Assembly (NCBI GenBank): GCA_031550125.1
Contig: JAVBOW010000017.1
Location: 1 to 64,000 of the forward strand
Source: JAVBOW01 sp031550125
GTDB taxonomy: Bacteria > Bacteroidota > Bacteroidia > Bacteroidales > Rikenellaceae
DNA: 64,000 bases
Reading direction: 5' to 3'
Each line of letters opens with the position of its first letter. The stretch's first letter is position 1. The position numbers were made by a program, and so were the translations under genes. Positions 1 through 9,014 of the stretch are shown in pieces. The notes below the pieces were generated by a model. That model did no database searches. It was not told the DNA's origin and saw nothing but the letters and a program-made list of their open reading frames with translations.

Positions 1-45
1 AATGGAAACCCCTCAAGCTTGAGGGGTTTCCATTTTATCATTTTT
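1..45. terminator. Palindromic terminator at left edge
   Basis: Bases 1-34 form a perfect 34-base palindrome (17-bp stem centred on AAGCTT) followed by TTTTATCATTTTTT. This is a typical Rho-independent terminator, probably for a gene left of the window. The symmetry would let it stop transcription from either side. Confidence 0.75.
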
Positions 46-476
46 TGCATGACTTGCTTTATTACAAATTTTGGATCAGCCTGAAAACAGGTTGGCGTTA
101 ATATGCGTGACGCAAGAAAACGCTGCGCCCTACGATAACGACGCTGTGCATAGCGTGTGTCGGGTTTCGCTTATCGGCTAAGTCCATTCTGGTTTGGAAT
201 TCAAACGATAAATAAAGACCGACGACAGAAAGGATGGTAAAGCCTAACGCCTATCGTTTGTTTTGTCGAGCGAGGAGGAAGCGGACTCATACCCGCTAAT
301 CTTAACGCACTAAATACCCGGCTTTATGCATATACTCAGCCGGTTTTGCGGGAAATTTTGGAGACATACTGTTCTTGAGGAGAGAAAATTTGCCATGAAA
401 ATCGGCGGCGAAATACTTAAAAGGATGATGCAGGGAGTTTTAGATAGATTACTGCACAGTAATTCTTTTTTTTGAA
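46..476. other. Intergenic stretch with a short dispersed repeat
   Basis: No convincing gene was seen. Bases 132-176 match 24848-24892 in 41 of 45 positions (core GACGCTGTGCATAGCGTG), so this is one copy of a dispersed non-coding repeat. A weak hairpin pairs CCGGCT (318-323) with AGCCGG (338-343). Confidence 0.5.
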
Positions 477-507
477 TTTGGATTTATTAATATTTTTAGT
501 ACCTTTG
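477..507 (+). promoter_or_regulatory. Bacteroidota-type promoter for tRNA-Pro
   Basis: TTTG at 477-480, a 19-base spacer and TACCTTTG at 500-507 match the Bacteroidota consensus TTTG-N19-TAnnTTTG exactly. The next gene downstream is the tRNA at 765, so the precursor would carry a leader of about 250 bases. I can assign no gene in 508-764. Confidence 0.7.
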
Positions 508-764
508 CGCCGCATTCATGCTTTTGGATGTTCTTTTGTTCTTTGATAAGTGATTTTTCACTTACCATGAATTTGAGAGGTTTTAGCGTTTAGGTTCATT
601 GATGAGTTGACGGGTTTTATCGGGACACACGCCGTTGGCGGTTCAAATCCTGGTGCAAGTTCGGTACAAGTTTCTGTTCAAGATCCCCTAAAAAGAACAA
701 GAACTTATAAAATCAGCCTTCAATAACATCAAGTTTAAACGATGAAATCAAATCTTTAACCATT

Positions 765-839
765 CGGGGTGTAGCTCAGCCCGGTTAGAGTACACGTCTG
801 GGGGGCGTGTGGTCGTACGTTCGAATCGTATCACCCCGA
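765..839 (+). tRNA. tRNA-Pro (anticodon GGG)
   Basis: A cloverleaf can be drawn by hand. The acceptor arm CGGGGTG (765-771) pairs with CACCCCG (832-838), with discriminator base A839. The D stem is GCTC/GAGT. The anticodon stem CACGT/GCGTG encloses the loop CTGGGGG, with anticodon GGG at 800-802, and the T loop is TTCGAAT. CCA is not encoded. The last 43 bases of the gene belong to a 47-base att core that recurs at 13981-14027, so this tRNA is the integration target of the neighbouring element and its 3' end was rebuilt by the element. Confidence 0.93.
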
Positions 840-843
840 CTAA
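797..843 (+). repeat. Left attachment site (attL) within tRNA-Pro
   Basis: This 47-base core covers the tRNA anticodon loop to three or four bases beyond the tRNA end. It is identical to 13981-14027. The sequences diverge immediately outside it: ACG versus ATT on the left, T versus C on the right. Confidence 0.93.
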
Positions 844-860
844 TCGGAAACTTTGATTTT

Positions 861-898
861 CAGCCACTTACATCAAATGTAGGTGGCTGTTTTCTTTT
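861..898 (+). terminator. Terminator after tRNA-Pro, carried by the element
   Basis: Stem 861-873 pairs with 877-889 (CAGCCACTTACAT with ATGTAGGTGGCTG, one mismatch) around a three-base loop, followed by TTTTCTTTT. It lies inside the element just past attL. The element therefore supplies a new terminator for the tRNA, whose original terminator is now beyond attR. Confidence 0.75.
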
Positions 899-1097
899 GC
901 GGAATATTTACTGGAACAGTTTTGGAACACAGGGCTTTGAATTGGGCCTAATTTGGTAATATTTTGCAATTCAAATTGTTGGATATGTTTTTTGATTCTA
1001 AGCCCCATCTATTCCAAAATTTGACTTTTGGGCTCCACTAAAAAACTTGTTTTTATGAGTTTGCCACTTATGGTACAAATAGATTGTCAAGGATTTG

Positions 1098-1105
1098 TAA
1101 CTTTG
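1098..1105 (+). promoter_or_regulatory. Promoter -7 element for the GHKL-nuclease gene
   Basis: TAACTTTG matches TAnnTTTG. No good TTTG lies at the usual distance upstream. The start codon is 70 bases downstream, so the leader would be about 60 bases. Confidence 0.4.
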
Positions 1106-1174
1106 CATAATAGAGTTACAAACATGGCCAATACTGATAAAAAGGATCAATGCTATCAATCATAAATTAACCAA

Positions 1175-4100
1175 ATGCAAATGATAAATCGAGACGAAAT
1201 ATTAAATAAAGCAAAAATAGAATCTGAATTATCTGATTTGAAGCAACATGCTGACAAGATGATAAGAGGGTTTGAGAATTTCAACAACTATTCGTCTAAT
1301 CGAGCCGTGTGGGAATTAGTTCAAAATGCTTGCGATTTGACTACAGATTGCGAAGTTATTTTGGATTACAGAAACAACGGCTTTGCCTTTACTCATAACG
1401 GGAAACCATTTACGACTAAATCCTTTATTTCTTTGATAAAGCAAGTAAGTGGAAAATACGGCGAAGAATCAGAAGTTCCGGAGGTCGGAAAATATGGAAC
1501 AGGCTTCTTATCAACACATACTTTTGGACGTAAATTCTTTATAAACTCAATACTTGAATCCGAGAATACTTTTTTCGAGATTAAAGACTTCTTAATTGAC
1601 CGTAGTCCTAAAGAATGGCAAGCGTTAAGCGAAAATATCAGAATTCAAAAGGAAAATGTTTATCAACTCATCCAGCGAGGTGCAATTCTTTCTAATCCTG
1701 AGATAAAAACAACATTCACATTTTTACCTGAAAGTGAGCAAGAATTGAGTTATATAGCCGAATCAAGTACAGATTTGGAAGACTATATTCCCATTGTCTT
1801 GACGATTAATGACCGGCTCAAAAAAGTGAACATTATTTTAAATAATTCGGAAACTTCATTTGAGCGAGTTGCAAAAGAAAAGATTATAAATGATAAAGCA
1901 ATAGAATTATACAAAACAACTATTTCAAGAAATGGCATAAACAAAATTTTATATTCCATAATTGAAGTTGACGACCAAATAGAAGTCATTCTGCCTATAA
2001 ATGAAAGCCTTGAGTTGTTTCAATTTTCAGAAAGAGTTGCCCGGTTGTTTTTATATTATCCACTAATTGGATCAGAGAATTTTGGATTAAACTTCATCAT
2101 CAACTGCAATCAATTTCTACCTACTGAGCCAAGAGATGGAATTCATTTAAAGAGCAATAAAGACCAAGTAAAAGATCAAGAAGAGGAAAACCAGAGAATA
2201 ATAGAGCTAGCTTCGCAACTGATATTTGATTTCCTGAAAAGTAACGTAATAAGTGTGTCTAATCCTCTGTTATATGCGCAAATCAACTTCAAAAGAAATA
2301 CGGAAAACAATTTGTTGAACGAATATTTCGACAGGCTACAAAACACTTGGGTAGAAGAATATAAATCATTACCTATTGTTGAAACTGTTGGTGGGTTTAA
2401 GACCGTTAATGAAGTTTGTTTTCTTGATGAAGAGCTTTTAAATGATGCAGAGAGTTTTGATGATTTTTACACCTTAGTATCTATGTTTTACAACAATATT
2501 CCCACAAAAGAAAAAATAGTTTTGTGGAGTAGATTTGTTGGCGAATGGACTAGTGAGAGTACTGATTTTATCAAGCATAAAGATTTGGTTGATAAAATAT
2601 CAAAAGAGAATTTGTCTTTTTTTGATAAAAAATGCTTAATTAATTACTACAAAAATCTAATTAAAGAAGAAAAGGTAAATTATTTTTCAGAATACTCATT
2701 ACTGCCAAATTTGGAGGGTAAATTTTGTTTGCTTTTACCTCTCCTTAAAAAGGAGAATTTGACAGAAACCTTGGTTGATATTGGCAAAACTCTAATTCCT
2801 AACTCTATTGACAGGCTTGTTCACGAGGATTTTTGTTTTGATTTTCGTTTTGAGAAATTCAATAGAAAAGACTTCTCCAACAGTGTTAAGACTAAATTAG
2901 ATGAAATGCAGGCCTCAACTTGCATCTGTCTCTCAGGGGCTATTAATACTGAAAATTACATTCTTACCTCCATAGAAGATACGGAAAAACTTGATGATCA
3001 CTTCTTCTGCAACTTATTAAAGTATTGCAAACTCAACAACAATGTAAACTCACAAAGTAAACCTTCGGCATTAGTCAAGATAATCAGCAAATATTATTCG
3101 ATAAACGATAACTTGATTCAATTATCTAATCTGGAAAATCAAGAAGAGAATCTCGATATTCGTCCGGCGAGAAGAATTCTTATTCAGATATTCTTCAATT
3201 TACTTCAATACCATAATGAAGAATGGGTTAAAGCAAACATTAAGTTGTTGCTTGAGATAGCAAATTGCTACGAAGACAGTTTTAAAGAAGTATATTCAGT
3301 TTCAAAAATCTATCCTAACCAATTAAATGAGTTAAAAAATAATAGTGAGTTAAAAAGAGATGTTGATATAATTCCAGATATAATAGAGCTATACAACAAC
3401 GTAACTAAGAGTGAAATCAGGAAAGATTTAGTTTATAAAGAATTTAATGAATTTGTTGCTGAGGATAGATTTATTAACAACAAATATTTAACTAATATAA
3501 TTGAAGATATTTTCTTTGACACAGACATCCGCAATATTAATGAACATGAGTTTAAAGATGAGATTTTGAAAATAATATCATCATTGCGTGAAAAACAATA
3601 TGCTGAATTATTTCCACGACTTGATGATAAAAAAGCAAACTTAATGTTAGAGGTAGTTACAAATGAAAGTACTAAAGACGAGATTTTCTCGATTGTGACA
3701 TTAAAGGAGGCGGATATAAAGAAACTTGGCAAACTCGTACAAGAGGATAATTTTTCAGCAATTCTAAGTGCAGCAACCGTTTTACTTCAGCAACAAAAAG
3801 AAAGTGATGCTGATTTTCATCATAAGTATGAAATAGGGATATACATTGAAAATCTTATCCGACAAAAATTATCCAACGAATTACAAGGACGAATTTCTTT
3901 TGATTATGAGAAGTCTGTTGAAGCAACAGATATACAAGGGGGGCAAGACATTGTTATACTCTTAGATAAAAAACCTGTTTATTTCATAGAAGTCAAATCA
4001 AGATGGGACACTCGAAACTCCATTTCCATGAGTAAACTTCAACTTCAACGTGCTGTTGAGGAGAGTGAGCGCTATGCTTTGTGTGCGGTAGATATTACTC

Positions 4101-4345
4101 GCTACACTGGCTCAAATAACAAATATAAACTTTCGACGAGTGAAATTTTACCTCTTGCAAAGGTTGTGACAAATATCGGCAGTACGATTAGACCATTAAT
4201 TGAAGACAACTTGGAAGCAGAGAAAAAACAAAATGAGTCAATACATTTGATCGAATATAGGGGTATTATTCCACAAGACATTATTCAAAATGGTAACGAT
4301 TTTGAAAATTTTATTGAATTACTTTTAGGGAAATTACAAAAATAG
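1175..4345 (+). CDS. GHKL (sacsin/Hsp90-like) ATPase fused to a PD-(D/E)XK nuclease-like domain
   Basis: This 1056-residue protein has an N-terminal GHKL ATP-binding fold. The N box is ELVQNACD (47-54), a lid-proximal glycine motif THNGKPF lies near 73-79, and the second glycine motif GKYGTGFLSTH is at 105-115. The long middle is helical and matches nothing I know. Near residues 915-945 a pattern GGQDIVI, about 10 residues, then IEVKSRW resembles the D...ExK active site of PD-(D/E)XK or DUF3883-like nucleases. Large proteins with a sacsin-type ATPase and a C-terminal nuclease-like domain are common in bacterial defence islands, so phage defence is the leading inference. The gene stands alone at the left end of the element and is strikingly AT-rich. 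The start could be 1175 or the ATG at 1181. Confidence 0.75.
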   Translation: MQMINRDEILNKAKIESELSDLKQHADKMIRGFENFNNYSSNRAVWELVQNACDLTTDCEVILDYRNNGFAFTHNGKPFTTKSFISLIKQVSGKYGEESEVPEVGKYGTGFLSTHTFGRKFFINSILESENTFFEIKDFLIDRSPKEWQALSENIRIQKENVYQLIQRGAILSNPEIKTTFTFLPESEQELSYIAESSTDLEDYIPIVLTINDRLKKVNIILNNSETSFERVAKEKIINDKAIELYKTTISRNGINKILYSIIEVDDQIEVILPINESLELFQFSERVARLFLYYPLIGSENFGLNFIINCNQFLPTEPRDGIHLKSNKDQVKDQEEENQRIIELASQLIFDFLKSNVISVSNPLLYAQINFKRNTENNLLNEYFDRLQNTWVEEYKSLPIVETVGGFKTVNEVCFLDEELLNDAESFDDFYTLVSMFYNNIPTKEKIVLWSRFVGEWTSESTDFIKHKDLVDKISKENLSFFDKKCLINYYKNLIKEEKVNYFSEYSLLPNLEGKFCLLLPLLKKENLTETLVDIGKTLIPNSIDRLVHEDFCFDFRFEKFNRKDFSNSVKTKLDEMQASTCICLSGAINTENYILTSIEDTEKLDDHFFCNLLKYCKLNNNVNSQSKPSALVKIISKYYSINDNLIQLSNLENQEENLDIRPARRILIQIFFNLLQYHNEEWVKANIKLLLEIANCYEDSFKEVYSVSKIYPNQLNELKNNSELKRDVDIIPDIIELYNNVTKSEIRKDLVYKEFNEFVAEDRFINNKYLTNIIEDIFFDTDIRNINEHEFKDEILKIISSLREKQYAELFPRLDDKKANLMLEVVTNESTKDEIFSIVTLKEADIKKLGKLVQEDNFSAILSAATVLLQQQKESDADFHHKYEIGIYIENLIRQKLSNELQGRISFDYEKSVEATDIQGGQDIVILLDKKPVYFIEVKSRWDTRNSISMSKLQLQRAVEESERYALCAVDITRYTGSNNKYKLSTSEILPLAKVVTNIGSTIRPLIEDNLEAEKKQNESIHLIEYRGIIPQDIIQNGNDFENFIELLLGKLQK

Positions 4346-4361
4346 CCGATACCAAAGAGAT

Positions 4362-4541
4362 ATGACAAATGAGCAAATGTCAATCTTGCCTGCAATATAC
4401 CCCAGGATACAAGACAAAACAACAATATTCGCTTTCAAATCCTCGCCTATGATTCTACCAACGATGACATATAAGGAGATGTACGATTATTTTGCCGCAG
4501 ATAAGGCTAACCCTACCTGCGATTTGACCACCTTAAAATGA
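4362..4541 (+). CDS. Small hypothetical protein (59 aa), possible remnant
   Basis: An ATG 16 bases after the GHKL-nuclease stop opens a 59-codon frame ending in TGA. It overlaps the 3' end of the convergent metallo-hydrolase gene by 29 bases. No signal peptide, membrane segment or known motif is visible. It could be a small partner of the large upstream protein, since spacing and strand fit an operon, or the N-terminal stub of a lost gene. Coding status is uncertain. Confidence 0.35.
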   Translation: MTNEQMSILPAIYPRIQDKTTIFAFKSSPMILPTMTYKEMYDYFAADKANPTCDLTTLK

Positions 4542-5820
4542 TTTCGACACTGACGCCCTCAATAGTTTTTGAATCCTTGTCTGTAATTATCTTCTCCTTT
4601 AACTCCTTGCTTATCGGCAGATTCGCATAGCTTGCCGAATCTTCACTATGGATGGGGATTATTCCGAGAGCCGGATTTACGAGATTGCATACTTCGGCGA
4701 GGCAGTCGGCAGAGGCGTGGCCGCTTGTGTGTAGTTTTTCTATATTGGGAAACATGGAAACGAAATCGACATATCGCTGTATGGCGTGTTTGCCGTCGGG
4801 ATTGACATACTCTTTCCACATGGAGTATATCAGCACCGTATCGTTAGGGTCTAATCGGGGCAGAAGCGTCTGGCAATAGTCTTTGAATTTGTCGGTAGCC
4901 CGGACGAACATACAAAAGCCTTTGTCGCCCATCCAATCCAATAGTTTGGCATTCGCGGGATTGAAATCATATACATCATCAAAGCGGAACGACGAGGTGT
5001 GCGCCCCGGCTGACTCTGTAAATATTTCAAGTATGTTCTTCTGGAAGTGGTCGCACACAACAGGTCTGTTCTTTAACTGCATATTCGCTGCATAGAACGT
5101 AGAGAGTCGCTCCAAATCCATAGAAGAACACATTACAAATACGTTTTTGTAGCGCGTCATTATCTTTCGCACTTCCCTTTGTAACTCCTTTTCGCTTAGA
5201 ACCTTCTCACCGGGCCTTGAAAGCATAGTCCCCTCGGTAATCAGAAAATCGATTGGGCCCTGCGGTAAGATCGTATTCGCAATGGTCGGGATTAAACCCT
5301 TGCTCAAATAACCGTGCCCTCTGAAATCGCCCGTGTGAAGCACCCTCTTGCCGTCCGCTTCGATGAGGAACATATAAGACTCATAGGCGGAATGACTCAC
5401 CAGATAGGGCGTTATTTTCATATCTCCTATTTCTACCGTCTGCCGAGGGGTTAGTTCACCCATCCGTTCAAGTTTGGCGATTTCTTCTTCGGATTGCTGT
5501 TCACGGCCTTCGATATAAGAAAGTTGCCGATGCTTGCGAATTGAAACCCGCTTGGCAACGCTGCCGATGTATTGCCGGACATGATCCGGCACACAGAGAA
5601 ATAATCCCAAATGGTCGCCGTGATAATGGGTGTAGAATACGGCATCCGCATCTTGCGTAATTTCCTCTATCCATTTCGGACTCGTGAAACTGTCAGGTGC
5701 AATGTGGTCGCCGAATGGCAGGTTATGCCCCATGTCGATAAATATCCGGGCTTTACGGGAGGATATTTCCGTTATGCAGCCTCCGATTTGATTGATTCCT
5801 CTATGGATAGTGATGTTCAT
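4513..5820 (-). CDS. Beta-CASP metallo-beta-lactamase-fold hydrolase (RNase J-like)
   Basis: This 435-residue protein carries the zinc-binding motif HYHGDH at 65-70. Next come SHSAYES and the motif 4 aspartate in HTGDFRG (about 154-158), then ITEGTML (motif A of beta-CASP enzymes). Near the C-terminus TSGHAS supplies the motif C histidine. These are the marks of the RNase J/CPSF73 group of nucleases. It is shorter than housekeeping RNase J (about 550 residues) and seems to lack the extra C-terminal domain. It is encoded inside the integrated element as a single gene, convergent with the GHKL-nuclease gene. RNA or DNA processing linked to the element or to defence is possible, but the substrate cannot be read from the sequence. 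Confidence 0.8.
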   Translation of the reverse strand: MNITIHRGINQIGGCITEISSRKARIFIDMGHNLPFGDHIAPDSFTSPKWIEEITQDADAVFYTHYHGDHLGLFLCVPDHVRQYIGSVAKRVSIRKHRQLSYIEGREQQSEEEIAKLERMGELTPRQTVEIGDMKITPYLVSHSAYESYMFLIEADGKRVLHTGDFRGHGYLSKGLIPTIANTILPQGPIDFLITEGTMLSRPGEKVLSEKELQREVRKIMTRYKNVFVMCSSMDLERLSTFYAANMQLKNRPVVCDHFQKNILEIFTESAGAHTSSFRFDDVYDFNPANAKLLDWMGDKGFCMFVRATDKFKDYCQTLLPRLDPNDTVLIYSMWKEYVNPDGKHAIQRYVDFVSMFPNIEKLHTSGHASADCLAEVCNLVNPALGIIPIHSEDSASYANLPISKELKEKIITDKDSKTIEGVSVEIILRWSNRR

Positions 5821-6008
5821 GTGTTTGTTCTTTTGAGGGCGTCGCTCTGGTTGTCAATATTACCCCGACCAATAATTAATCCCACGCACCAAGAGATAAT
5901 TAAAAAGAGAGCCGTTTCTGACTCTCCTAAAGGATTAGATACATACTTGCTCTGAACGCTATTCTGTTTTCGTGTTATATGACCTTTTTAATATTCAATT
6001 TTAGCAAA

Positions 6009-7514
6009 TTATTGGTTTAGTATCTGGTTGTGATTTTTCCATGTGAAATCTTTTACTACAATTATGCTCCAATCATAAAATCCCGGTACGGACTCAATAC
6101 TTGCCAGAGACTCATCCCATCGCCCATAAGTCGGATAGGGAGGAGGGTTTCCTGCATAACCTGATCTGCATCTGGGGTGCATGGAATCGTACCATGTACT
6201 TGAAAGAGTCATCCTTTTAGGATGAAATAAAGAAGGCTCTCCAAAAAAACTGTATAAAACATACCTGTTTCTCTCATATAAAATATTAATATGAGACAAC
6301 TCGTACTGAGATGGTATCCACCATTCTGATCCAACATTATTCTTAATATCTGTATACACTTGTCCTAACGCTAGTCTACTACTAGTAGATTGCTCCATAG
6401 TTCTGAATATTGTAAGCTGCTCCTTCCCTTCCCATTTCTTTATGCTGCTCTCCAAATCACCAGTATGCGGGAAAATATAGTAGGACTTTCTATACTTGTT
6501 AACCACTTTGTATGTGTCATAATCTGAAGGGTCTATCCAGAATACAACACCCTGCACATTGTCGGAAGATGGCCATTCACTCCCTGTTATATACTGATGA
6601 TGTTGAATAATTTGCACAGACCGTTCTACATTTTGACATCTAAATACTAATTCACCCTTCATTGACTCAGGTCCCGAAGGGCCGACCTTAATTGTAACTC
6701 CCATTTGATGGCTCCATTCTGAATGTGTTATTACCTGAACATTATCAGGACGGGACACTACCTTCCAAGGATGCGAAGATGTTACTATAAGCCCCCTTTC
6801 ATCACCATACATAGTACAGTTTATTTCCGACAAATCCAGTTCTAGTTCAATAGTGGGATCAGGAGTTTTTTCCTTGCCTTCCTGATTAATCCTGTACCCG
6901 AATGTCTTAGAATCATCTTTTAATCTTAGAGTTACTATTTGCGATCTGGAGGACACAGATTCGTTTGGACTTACGGATACTTGAAGAGTATTATTATGCT
7001 TTTGCAGGCTTACCCAATCTTGCATAGGAGGGTAAAAATCCCAATCTGTAGATGCCTCTACCGTGCAGGAAAAAGTAGTAGCCGTACATAGCGCATTGTA
7101 TACATCCGGCTCTATATAAAGAAAGGGTGTAACAGGGTCTTCCGGTTTAGCTTCTTGAGATATTGTTATAGTTGCTGTTACTTGTGTATGATCCGCCAGA
7201 TACAATCTAATTACGCCTTCACGGGAGCCTCCTTCATTCGTGGCTACCGTATAGTCAAAGGGCTGATTTGTAGTGCCGGAATACCGCATACATTCAACCC
7301 AAGCAGGCTTACTTTCTATAACCCAACTCGATGTGGATGTAATTCCTACACCGTAAGTATTTCCCTGCCACGATACCTCTTTGCGATCCGGCGCTACGGT
7401 TAATGTAGGGGTAGTCGTTTGGGATTCGTCCGTTGGCGTTTTTGAACACGACCATATCAACGGAGTAAGTGCCAGACTTAACGCAATTACCTTAATTCTT
7501 AATCTTCTTTCCAT
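6009..7514 (-). CDS. BACON-domain lipoprotein with DUF1566-like C-terminal domain
   Basis: I place the start at the ATG at 7514, not at the open frame's first codon (7658), because it gives a lipoprotein signal: charged MERRLRIK, hydrophobic stretch, then a lipobox-like IWSC. The product is 501 residues. At least two BACON-type beta modules follow (about 40-125 and 130-220), recognised by the STSSWVI...W and TASTDWDFYPP-type patterns with TISQEAKP and RINQEGKE endings. A third BACON-like module lies near 230-320. The C-terminal 180 residues contain WWIPSQYEL and resemble DUF1566/fibrobacter paralogous domains. BACON modules usually occur in surface or periplasmic Bacteroidota proteins and are thought to bind carbohydrate. 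The gene follows the LRR gene by 22 bases on the same strand. Confidence 0.7.
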   Translation of the reverse strand: MERRLRIKVIALSLALTPLIWSCSKTPTDESQTTTPTLTVAPDRKEVSWQGNTYGVGITSTSSWVIESKPAWVECMRYSGTTNQPFDYTVATNEGGSREGVIRLYLADHTQVTATITISQEAKPEDPVTPFLYIEPDVYNALCTATTFSCTVEASTDWDFYPPMQDWVSLQKHNNTLQVSVSPNESVSSRSQIVTLRLKDDSKTFGYRINQEGKEKTPDPTIELELDLSEINCTMYGDERGLIVTSSHPWKVVSRPDNVQVITHSEWSHQMGVTIKVGPSGPESMKGELVFRCQNVERSVQIIQHHQYITGSEWPSSDNVQGVVFWIDPSDYDTYKVVNKYRKSYYIFPHTGDLESSIKKWEGKEQLTIFRTMEQSTSSRLALGQVYTDIKNNVGSEWWIPSQYELSHINILYERNRYVLYSFFGEPSLFHPKRMTLSSTWYDSMHPRCRSGYAGNPPPYPTYGRWDESLASIESVPGFYDWSIIVVKDFTWKNHNQILNQ

Positions 7515-7536
7515 AATCCTGTTTGTGTGTTTTGTT

Positions 7537-8373
7537 TCAAACGAACTCCGGCACTTCAATATCGTGCGCCAGCATAGTCGGAATAAAATCAACCTTAACC
7601 TCGGCTTCACATCCGGCAAAGAGTTTTCCCTGCTGAGGTTGTGGTGTTGGAACTTCATTAAGTTCCACTTTGTCCCATAAATCGGTGTAATGTTGCTTTA
7701 CTGTTTCCAGTTGCCGGGTATCGCAAATGATTTCTTCTATGCCGGAATCGTAGCGAGCCGGTAGCGACAATCTTTGCAGGGGATTGCCGTTAAACTGTAC
7801 GTCAATCAGATGCCGGTTTGCGGAAAGGTTGAGTTCCGTAAGCTGGTTATTCTCGCAACGCACAAACATCAGAGGCAAGCCGGACACATCTAATTTGGTT
7901 AAAAGATTGTTTCCGCACAGGAGAACAATTAACTGCCGCTTGTTTGCAAGGTCAAGTTCTGTCAGCCGATTGTGCGTGCAGTGCAATAGTTTGAGAGACG
8001 GCAAGCCGGAAACATCAAGCCGTTCCAACCGGTTGCCGTCGCAATACAGCCTTGTCATTTGGTTAAGCCGTCCCAGATTCAGCCGGAGCAAACGATTTTC
8101 CATACAATCCAGATGCTCAAGGTTTTTATTCCGGCTTACATCCAGAGTGCAGATACTCGTATGCTGTACAGTAAGTTGCCGTAGATTTACAAAATACTCG
8201 ATTCCTTGCAGGCTCATTATCTGTCGCGCCGGCGTTCCGTCTATTTGCATAGAGACTACCCGCGAGGCATCCTCGGCAGAAATTTGCCCGTCCTGATCGT
8301 AGTCGAAATTCTCAAGCAAAAACCCTTCGAAAACCTTGTCAGGAAACTCTATGACGTCGATGTTATTCTGCAT
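7537..8373 (-). CDS. Leucine-rich-repeat protein with EF-hand/dockerin-like loop
   Basis: The 278-residue product starts without an obvious signal peptide. Residues about 24-36 form a calcium-loop-like segment, DYDQDGQISAED. From about 55 to 215 there are roughly seven repeats of about 21 residues with the pattern L..L.C..N.L..LD.S, as in Bacteroidota LRR proteins. Such repeats are protein-binding scaffolds. The last 50 residues are not repetitive. The gene lies 17 bases after the 104-residue protein and 22 bases before the BACON lipoprotein, so the three probably form one transcript. The lack of a signal peptide suggests a cytoplasmic product or export by another route. Confidence 0.7.
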   Translation of the reverse strand: MQNNIDVIEFPDKVFEGFLLENFDYDQDGQISAEDASRVVSMQIDGTPARQIMSLQGIEYFVNLRQLTVQHTSICTLDVSRNKNLEHLDCMENRLLRLNLGRLNQMTRLYCDGNRLERLDVSGLPSLKLLHCTHNRLTELDLANKRQLIVLLCGNNLLTKLDVSGLPLMFVRCENNQLTELNLSANRHLIDVQFNGNPLQRLSLPARYDSGIEEIICDTRQLETVKQHYTDLWDKVELNEVPTPQPQQGKLFAGCEAEVKVDFIPTMLAHDIEVPEFV

Positions 8374-8390
8374 ATCCTACCATACGATAA

Positions 8391-8705
8391 CTAAATCTTT
8401 ATCCAGTTATGATTTTCTGTTTCTTTGTCGTGAATATTAGTAGTCTTAAGTGTTTTGGGATTTCCTTCCTGCAATACGCCTATAACTTCCAATTCACGGA
8501 GATACAATCCAATATGGCCATGTAAAGCCGTAACAGTCTTAAAGTCGGAACACAAGGATTCGTAATCCGCTTTGTATTGCTCGATTAACTTGTTGATAAA
8601 TTCATGAGAATCAAATTCTTTATCTAAAAGAGACAGAATGTGCCTGACTTTTGAATCTAAAACTTGAGTTAATTTCGTGACTGGGAATTTAGTAATTGTT
8701 GTCAT
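8391..8705 (-). CDS. Hypothetical protein, 104 aa
   Basis: I do not recognise this protein. I set the start at the ATG at 8705. The open frame extends upstream to 8906, but that extension runs through a long inverted repeat and is arginine-rich junk, so it is probably a leader. The product is soluble and probably helical (segments like SHEFINKLIEQYKADYESL), with no catalytic motif visible. It is the first gene of the minus-strand operon with the LRR and BACON genes and lies downstream of a structured leader of about 300 bases. Confidence 0.55.
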   Translation of the reverse strand: MTTITKFPVTKLTQVLDSKVRHILSLLDKEFDSHEFINKLIEQYKADYESLCSDFKTVTALHGHIGLYLRELEVIGVLQEGNPKTLKTTNIHDKETENHNWIKI

Positions 8706-8793
8706 TTCGGTAAGTGATTTTGATTCACTCCCGTCCCTCGGAGAATGGTTGATTATAGGCAATAAAAAACGTGGGACAGTACTTGCTTCATTT

Positions 8794-8910
8794 GCGATTG
8801 AGGTCTTCGACAACCTTGCAGACAAATAAATGAGTAAAGCCCACGTGTGGAAACGTGAGCGTTTACGCTTTACTCTTTTGTCTGCTGTGAAATGTCGAAG
8901 TTTCAATCGC
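8794..8910 (-). other. Long imperfect hairpin in the operon leader
   Basis: Complementary blocks line up in order: GCGATTGA (8794-8801) with TCAATCGC (8903-8910), CTTCGACA (8805-8812) with TGTCGAAG (8893-8900), GCAGACAAA (8818-8826) with TTTGTCTGC (8877-8885), and GAGTAAAGC (8832-8840) with GCTTTACTC (8867-8875). The apex is near CACGTGTGGAAACGTG. The whole is a rod of about 117 bases. A promoter at 9015-9044 would transcribe it on the minus strand ahead of the gene at 8705. It could be a cis-regulatory RNA, a stable small RNA or a DNA element. Confidence 0.65.
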
Positions 8911-9014
8911 GAGGAGAAAGCTAACGCTTTTTTATGTTTTGCGCCGTTTAGCCGGCGCCGCGCTTTTGTTTTTCTATCTACCCATAGGCGATAATATTTT
9001 ATCGTTGTTTAATG

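Larger units (their letters stand above)
844..1174. other. Element left-end intergenic region
   Basis: This AT-rich stretch holds the tRNA terminator (861-898) and a promoter -7 candidate TAACTTTG (1098-1105). I see nothing else that can be assigned. Confidence 0.5.

Noticed and set aside
625..665. Possible tRNA remnant (GGTTCAAATCC in the tRNA-Pro leader)
   Set aside because: It looks like a T arm, but no matching acceptor or anticodon arm could be paired.
8706..8906. 67-codon N-terminal extension of the 104-aa protein
   Set aside because: The extension is translated hairpin sequence, basic and without conserved look. An ATG at 8705 is a better start.
8830..8994. 54-codon plus-strand frame crossing the long hairpin
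   Set aside because: It lies antisense to the predicted leader and its sequence is explained by the inverted repeat. No plus-strand promoter was seen.
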